Positions 57,131 to 64,000 of a stretch of 64,000 nt of DNA are shown piece after piece. Made by a program: the position numbers and the translations under genes. The stretch lies in the NCBI GenBank assembly GCA_031002005.1, contig JARYHS010009186.1:105312829-105376828 (forward strand), read 5' to 3'. The stretch comes from Vandiemenella viatica (Eukaryota > Arthropoda > Insecta > Orthoptera > Morabidae). How positions within the stretch are numbered: the first letter of the stretch is position 1; every line of letters begins with the position of its first letter. The notes beneath the pieces are model-generated. The model saw nothing but the letters and a program-made list of their open reading frames with translations. It did not search any database and was not told the DNA's origin.

Positions 57131-57751
57131 GGAGATTCTCGAAAGAAAATGACTGCAGAATGATTAAATCTTCTTAACCATGTGAAACTAAATTAGAATT
57201 CCTACATTTTCCAGAGGTCCATCAATCCCTAGGAGGTGGTCCATCTAACCCGAGTACCCTCGGTATAGATGGACCACCGAGTAAAGAAAACGAAGAAAAA
57301 ATCATAACTTCAAGTGTGATCAGTGTAACAGCTGAAGAGGTGTATACAATTGTTTAAGGTCATATATACGTATCGTAAAAATATATAACAAATCATAGAC
57401 ATTGCAAAGTTTCTAAAAAAATACTTTAAAAAAACATGGTCCAACTATCCCGGACTTACCCTATTTGCCCACGTACCTTCCCTTCCTATGTTTTTCGAAA
57501 TGTTTTCACCCAAAATAATTAAATTTCTCTTTTCCTGTCAGAATTCTAGTTACTTTAGATATGTTGGTGTAGTCAATATAGCTCAAAAGGAAACCGCTAT
57601 ACCCTTTTACTGTACGGCCCTGTACAGTGATATCGAATTTCTGCTTTCTTCGGATACGTTACTCCACTTAAAATATTATGATAGCGTTAAATTCTAGTTT
57701 AAACATTTCAAATGGTATCTCAGTTTTGAGCTAAACATTGTTTTTTTTTTC

Positions 57752-57980
57752 TTATGACTTTACACCTCATCGACGTCGAGGTCATTAAAGATGGGGAACA
57801 AATCAAGGTCAGGATCGGGAAGGAATTTGGCCATAGTATTTTGAAGGAAACATTCCGGCATTCTCCTGGAGTGATATCGTGGAATCATGTAAAACCGAAA
57901 TATGGATGGCCAGAGGGGAGTTTGAACCTGCGTCCTCCCAAAAGCGAGGCCAGACAACTCCAAACCCACCACGCTCAGAC
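57752..57980 (-). repeat. SINE-A copy, diverged
   Basis: Minus-strand copy with its A tail at the T run 57740-57750, tail complement 'CCTCATCGACGTCGAGG' and a degraded B box ('GTTTGAACCTGCG' on plus). The head has lost part of the A box. Confidence 0.82.
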
Positions 57981-59734
57981 TAAACATTATAATATTGAAT
58001 GTACTGTTAAGAATAATAATAAGCGAAACACTGATAAAATATGATACAAACTGAACCATTGGAGAAAATGTAAACTAACAGATATAACAGATACGACTGA
58101 CTGCATAAAACATAACCGAACTATTCTGCACCGGCCATATTGGCATGATGGATGATGACAGAGTATTTTAAAAATGAAAGATAATATCCAAAATGAATAA
58201 TTGTACGACGAAAAATGAGTTGGAAAAAAGGCAAAGAAGAATGATAAATAAAGTTGGTAAAAACAGTGCCACATTGAGAGAAGAGATAGAAGTTACTTAA
58301 TCATAACCTGATTTCATTTAAGTTGACTTTTTCTTCGAATACTTCGTTAAAGGATAACAAACTTGAATTGACAAATTCGATTTATTTCTTTAGTTTCTGA
58401 CACCTCATTAAGAGCCAAACAAAAACGAATTGTCCGTACTTATTGAACTCATAAACACTATCCGTCTGCGAATCATTTGCTTCTAATTTCGCTTCCGGTG
58501 TTACTCCGTTTGTAAAATAATACTTTTTAGAGGTATTCGAAACCAATATTGTGAAATAAACACTCAAATATTTAATTACGATGGTTGATTCGTGTGTCAT
58601 AGAATTTAAATCAACACTAGTTAAAACTTTAATGCTGAAGCTGGTGATAATGTTTGCACAGTAAATGTAAATGATAGCGCTGCACTACGTTGCAATAGAG
58701 CAATAGAAACGGTTTGCTAATTTCTTTAACAAATTTTCTTCATGTAGTCTCTCCTCCCTAAAAAATTATAAGTCGAAGATCGAATTCCGGAAGACAACAA
58801 GTAACTGAGACGAAATTCAGGAATTGTGGAAGTACAACGGTAGTACTCAATTCCTAACGATATACTAATAAATGTGTTTTGGTTGTATCAGTGTTAGCGT
58901 TATTCCATACATACATTGTTGTCCTGAGTAAACTGGAATAGAATGAAAGAACGTTGGTAATAGATTAAAGGTTGCAGGATATGCAGAGTTAGAACTGCGC
59001 ATTTCTGAGTCCACCAGTTCCATCTGAACCGTAATGTCAGCGATATGGACAGACAGCTATACCACGTTGTAGTACATTACCTGCGAGCTGTAATGTGTTT
59101 CTATGATTCACTATTGCCCGTCGACAGAGAAGGATGGAATACCAACAGTATGAACAGTTTGACGTTTGAGTTGAACAGATTATGTTTGATATATGTGAAG
59201 AGTGGTTTTCAAACCATACCGCGACTTTCCTGTTCATATGGAATACAGCGATGCAAGTCTGGAAGCAGTTAACAGAAGTAAATCAAGTTCACCTAAAATC
59301 TGACATTTGTCAACAACATGTGACAGTAGGCTACCATCGAAAAAAATTTCACCACTATCGTGTAACACTGCAACAGGTGTGACATTGTCTGCCTCTGCAT
59401 TTGTATGACCTGCTACAAAAATGAAATGATCTAAGACAGATTCCCTCGACCAAGGATGTAGTGGGATCCCGATCACAAATTTCAGCTGCTAATAGCAAAA
59501 ACTCATCTTTTGCTCTTCTGTAATTTGTATTTTAATTGTGACTACACGTCTCCTTCTAGAATGCATTTTATGGGCTCATACAGGGTTAATACTTTGTATG
59601 ATTCGTGGTTAATCACTGTGCAAAACTTAAAATATCGGCTACTATAAAAAAAACAAGATAACTGTTACAACAGCCTCTTTGTTAAATAAGATACATAGGA
59701 AGAGTATTGACTTTTATTTTAAAAGACACTGCTT
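57981..59734. other. No recognised gene
   Basis: AT-rich. Part of 59550-59735 may be decayed upstream sequence of the Tc1-like remnant that follows. Confidence 0.35.
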
Positions 59735-59993
59735 GTATTATCCAACAAGATAATACCAGATCTCATTTATCAGGAGTAATCCTGCCTTGTTCGCAACACG
59801 ACAAACGTCACTTTTTGCTTGGCCTAGACCGTTGCCAGAGTTTTCTCCAAATGAAAATGTATGGGAGGTGATTTATTCAGTGCTGTTTTTTCACTGCAAA
59901 GAAACTGGCGCAAAATTCCAGGGCTACATGGCAAGCTGTACCGAATTGATGCAGCTCAGAACAGTAACTCGTATTACAACTAGTATACTCTAA
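59735..59993 (+). pseudogene. Tc1-like transposase C-terminal remnant
   Basis: The frame reads FAWPRPLPEFSPNENVWEVI and later MQLRTVTRI. This matches 'L.WPA.SPDLSPIE..WD.L' of Tc1 transposases, including the final catalytic Glu region (NENVWEV), but the SPDLSP Asp is changed (LPEFSP). A preceding 'QQD..RSHL'-like piece is in another frame. No TIRs were located. Confidence 0.55.
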
Positions 59994-61906
59994 CGTTATT
60001 GTGACAGACCAGACAATCGACTTCTTGCGGTTCAACTGAACAGAAATTATTGACTAAATCGGACAAATATCAACATCGTCGAGATTATAATCCATATGTT
60101 TCATCTCGAAACTAATGCCTCAGATAGCTGTTACGATTGTAACAGAAATAACTTTCTACTCCAATTCACAACTTCCATTTTCACAACTTTCACAGCTTTC
60201 GTTTACTCGGTTGACATTCGTAGACAATAATCCACAGAAAAAACTGATTACACTAGATTCTTCCTACCGTATCTGTGCGCTGACGGAAAAAAAAGTTTAC
60301 GTCGTGGGATGCATGGCTGAAGTGGAAACTTCATGACGGAGAGAGATAGTCAATCGCGTGAGATAAACATTTTGACAGCATTTAGTTACTGAACACAGAA
60401 GAAAGCTTACGTCTCGAAGAAAGACTGTTCTACGGCAGACAGTTGGTCGAAATTTTGAAGCGATATGAATTCTTCCTACCACTAAAATTTAAGCACCATA
60501 GAAACTCTCACTCCAAGACGAGTTACTATAATGCGTTAATGCCCGTTTTACATAATCTCCGCGAGCCGAAACATGTCATCTCGACTCGCAACCCCGCTCG
60601 CCTGTCCACAAACGTTATGGTATCCCTTAAGTCACAAACCTGATTTGCATGCAGTAAACGCCATTTTTTATTTATGTTAAAACTGTATGTAACTAAATTA
60701 TTTATTTTTATAATTAATTAAAAGATGATTAATGTTTTCTGCAAGTTTCAAACATGGTTACTGTAACCTTGCGTTTGCCTGCTGCTGCGGACCCTGGTGT
60801 GTGAGTAAACACAGTAAATCAAAAATCAAAATTTAGTTAGGCTTCTGAAAGGGTTAATGTATGGTGTAGTGGTTTGATTAACGACAACACGTTATCAGGT
60901 TTTAATTTCGACACTAAGCACCATAAATTGAATATTATTGAGGTGTTAATCTACTCGTATAATGCAGTGGCTTGATTAACGTATTTTGTTTAATTTACAA
61001 TATTTAAAAAACTGAAGAAATAAATAACAAAACTTAAGAAAAACAATATGAACCGAATCCAAATAGTAGTAAAGTCATCTTCCGTGAGTATCTCCTCTAG
61101 CACAAATATGTTTAGAGTAAATTAAATATTACTTATGCTATATTAGATTTGATTCATTCCGTTTATTTTAATGTACTGTATTTAAGAAAACTGAAGAAAC
61201 AAATAACTTAATTCAAATAATAAAACAGAATGCAAAGAGTATTGTGATTTTTGATGAGTATTTCTTGAAAGGAGTTTTCGTCTCATATACAAAGTGATCT
61301 GTGGTGTATATTTGTCCCATCTCGAAATTATATTTTCTTGCTCTGTTCCACGGTCACATAGAGTTAATTTTTTTTTTCAGATTTTAAGCTAAATCATAAG
61401 CTCTCGAAATTTGGAAACACTATCCAAATTGCTGCGGTATTTTTTGTGTGATGCTATTTCAAACCCCCACACACTGCTAGCTTACAGATTTATAACAGTA
61501 TTGATTATTTGTAATAGGTAGATATATGCTACCGCGGAGTTTTTTGTGTAACTTGCTATGATCCACAATTCTTCCACACAATGTGTTGGTGTATCTTCAA
61601 TTATTTGATTCTAAGAAAGCGCGCTGATGGCCAACTTCTCTAGATTCACTTAAATCGTAAATGTTCAGCTCCCATAGACAATAAGCCAATGTTCAGTACA
61701 CATAAATCTTTCACGAGAACAGCAGTACGTAACAGTGAATAGTGCATCAAGTTCCTGGATCTATAGATACGAGATCATTATGCGTCATGTTGCATCAGTC
61801 TATCGCCACAGCATTATATTTGTTTCTAAGTTTACAGACCAAACCAACTGGCACAAACACAGTAGTTATCACTTCAAAAAGGTTCGAAGCAACGTGTTTT
61901 TTTTTA
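59994..61906. other. No recognised gene
   Basis: AT-rich, no motif found. Confidence 0.4.
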
Positions 61907-62040
61907 AGGAATTTGCCCATGGCCTTTTTGAAGGAAGTATCTCGGCATTCGCCTGAAGTGATTTGGGGAAACCATCGAAAACCCAAATCTGGATGTCCGG
62001 ACGGGGATTCGAACCGGCGTCCTCCCGAATGCGAGGCCTG
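61907..62040 (-). repeat. SINE-A fragment (head and central body)
   Basis: Contains the central domain and the B-box complement 'GATTCGAACCGGCG' but lacks the A-box end (stops at GAGGCCTGAG) and the tail, which is replaced by a T run at 61896-61905. Confidence 0.82.
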
Positions 62041-64000
62041 AGTAGAAGCAACGTCATTTTCTGCTTAGTTCACAAGTTGTCTAAAAGCGAATAGTAGGTG
62101 GATGTCAACATTCAGTGACAAATGAAACCAGTTGTACGTTCACTGCACTCACATAAAAGAACTAGTGATTGATTTTCGGGCAAGAATATCCTCTATACCT
62201 CCCAGGCTTCATTTGTTTCTATGAGAGTATACCAGAGTAAGGTGCTTTTTTAATGTCAACCAGAAAACTTTATCGATTCATATTAGAAAACTTTAGAAGA
62301 TCTTTTCGTTCTTTAAGACTAATAAAAACCAACTCTTCAATTAATCTCGGTGTTAGGTTTCCCATTTCAGTTGAAATGAAACTGAATTGCATACGGCAGG
62401 AAAATGACTGCGTATTAATTTACATAAACTGAAGTTTCTTCAGTGCAAACGAAACAGCTAATGTTGTTACGATCTGGATATTTTACAAACTCTGCACAGA
62501 CGTGGTAAAATCACTCCACACTGCCATATAACCTGCTCAGTATTTGCGTGACAATATGACGTAAGCGCATGCAACGTCAGCGTCGAGTAATAACTTTAAC
62601 ACTGTAATGAAGCACATTATATGCAGTTTCCAGCGCAGCAGTACTTTTTTACACTACTGCAGAGAGTAATTACTGAATACAGAATAATAAAACTAATCAC
62701 TGCTGCATAAAATCAATTGCAGTCTGCGCGTAAAATAGCTGAATTTCACGCCTGTCCCCATATGTAGGATTATAAGATTAGAGTTCCCTATCTCCCTTTT
62801 GAACTAAAAAAGCTCAGGTACAATAATCATTAACATTCTTCGAATGAAATTGATTTTCGTGTTTTTGGACATTATACTAAGAATTCACAATACAACTGTT
62901 AAGATAATCCTTCTCTATACCTTTGAGGGCTAAGGATAGAATCGCTACAATTTCACATAAATTTCTGAAGCACGCATTCAAAACATAACATTACATGTTT
63001 GACAGGAGAAGAATGTCAGCGCTTTTCCTTTCAGAAATCACTGTTATTCAAATCTACGAAGCATCCAACACAGCAGTTCTTTTAAATCCGTCAAATGTCT
63101 TGTATTTAAGGAATGGAATGAATGGTGTAAAAGACAGAAAAGTACTTCTATCTGATAAATACCTTGTAATAGGAAAAATGAATACCAGATTGCTTGTAAA
63201 GTGGATTTGTTACCCGGGTTGGCTATTTCTCGAAAATCTGTAACACTCAGAGAAAATGGCAGAAAAACAACGTGTCGATTGGTCAGAACGGCTTTATAGA
63301 AACCTTTACTACAATTAGACAGTATTTACAACAGCAAGAGGAACTGATCATTAGCATCAATAAAGTACAGAGAAGAGCTGCCCATTTTGTAATTGGTAGC
63401 CAGCACTTAAGAAAGTATCACACATCTGATACACAAGTTGCGCTCAGTTTGCCTAAGAGAGAGAGAACGCACTTACAGCTACAACTTACTGGGAAACATA
63501 GACTTTCGTTTATGAGTGCAATGAAACGCTTTTCCAAAACTGTATTTGGATTTTAACGACGTATATTAACTGTGTCTCTCTGTTTGTACCAGCATCACGC
63601 AAAAATTACCGAACCAATTAGGATGGTTTGATCACAGTTAAAGCTTATCGTCTAGTTTAAAATCTGCAGTGTGTCCTATGATTCTACGTGGTTGGACGTC
63701 TGAACAATAATAGAAAACCTGTTCTTAACTTCAACATTTTTGGCGCCATATTTCAATTATTTCTGTAAGTTCACTACGAGTGTTTTTTAATACGAACATG
63801 AAAACTATATAACATCTCAGGTATCTTATTAATGTCATTCGTCAAGGTGAAGGCTTTGTTTATGAGAAATCGAAACTACTTCAGTAGAAAACCCAATAAA
63901 CTATTGCGACCACACATGTTGATGCATCGCATATTATTCCTGTACTTGGGGTTGTAGGTTCGATCCTTACGTGCTTTCTTTTTCGTTACTATTTGCTATT
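62041..64000. other. No gene; weak LINE remnant near 63340-63425
   Basis: Only INKVQRRAAHFVIGS, at about 63357-63402, recalls the 'VQRRAARFV' motif after LINE RT domains. The rest of the 94-codon frame does not match well, so this may be a small LINE fossil. Confidence 0.35.

Larger units (their letters stand above)
55826..57461 (+). mobile_element. pogo-like DNA transposon with subterminal motif arrays
   Basis: The termini are GGGTAAGTCCGGG in inverted orientation, continuing to about 25 bp of TIR with two mismatches and flanked by TA on both sides (55824-55825 and 57462-57463). TA duplications are typical of the Tc1/mariner-pogo group. Ten copies of a GGGATAGATGGACCA-like motif lie near the ends. 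The interior has the N-terminal HTH and the C-terminal zinc-finger-like end of a transposase but no DDE core, and a SINE-A is inserted in it. The element is non-autonomous. Confidence 0.8.

Overview
The window looks like a piece of a large, repeat-rich arthropod genome, most likely an insect. The basis is an AT-rich background, very many tRNA-derived SINEs, Jockey-, I- and CR1-like LINE remnants, a Ty3 retrotransposon primed from a tRNA-Arg-like site, and hAT, Tc1/mariner, pogo, PIF/Harbinger-like and P-element-like DNA transposons. No species can be fixed from the sequence. Almost all recognisable coding sequence belongs to mobile elements. The only plausible host-gene piece is a short first coding exon on the minus strand near 7.04-7.10 kb: a signal-peptide-like start followed by a consensus splice donor, under a CpG-rich 5' region.

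Layout. 1-9.4 kb: SINEs, the CpG island and first exon, and a 1.1 kb hAT-like element with an exact 8-bp target duplication (7542-8650). 9.4-16.5 kb: SINEs; a decayed minus-strand LINE whose zinc-knuckle ORF1 piece and RT tail flank a degenerate tandem array; a CR1-like LINE broken by one stop; and an I-like LINE with RNase H inserted into an old SINE with a 17-bp target duplication. 16.5-29 kb: old LINE and SINE remnants, a mariner-like transposase tail and two small hAT elements with 8-bp duplications. 29-32.5 kb: two 5'-truncated Jockey insertions, both bounded by target duplications and both without a poly(A) tail.

34.7-38.9 kb: a SINE cluster and a 1455-bp PIF/Harbinger-like element with a 52-bp GC-rich terminal inverted repeat and TAA duplications. 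40.7-42.2 kb: a 1449-bp P-element-like transposon with 28-bp TIRs, an 8-bp target duplication and a THAP-type first exon. 43.5-50.4 kb: a 6.6 kb Ty3 LTR retrotransposon with nearly identical LTRs but broken gag and pol, sitting between two identical 141-bp direct copies of its target. 50.5-64 kb: Tc1 remnants, more SINEs, and a 1.6 kb pogo-like element (55826-57461) with TA duplications and ten copies of a 15-bp motif near its ends.

The elements are nested: I-like LINE in SINE, SINE in pogo-like element, Ty3 element in SINE, Jockey fragment beside hAT-related sequence. The most interesting loci are the P-like element with its THAP exon, the 141-bp duplication around the Ty3 element, the motif-array pogo element, the long-TIR Harbinger-like element and the CpG-island first exon. 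SINE families are named A-D here for convenience only.
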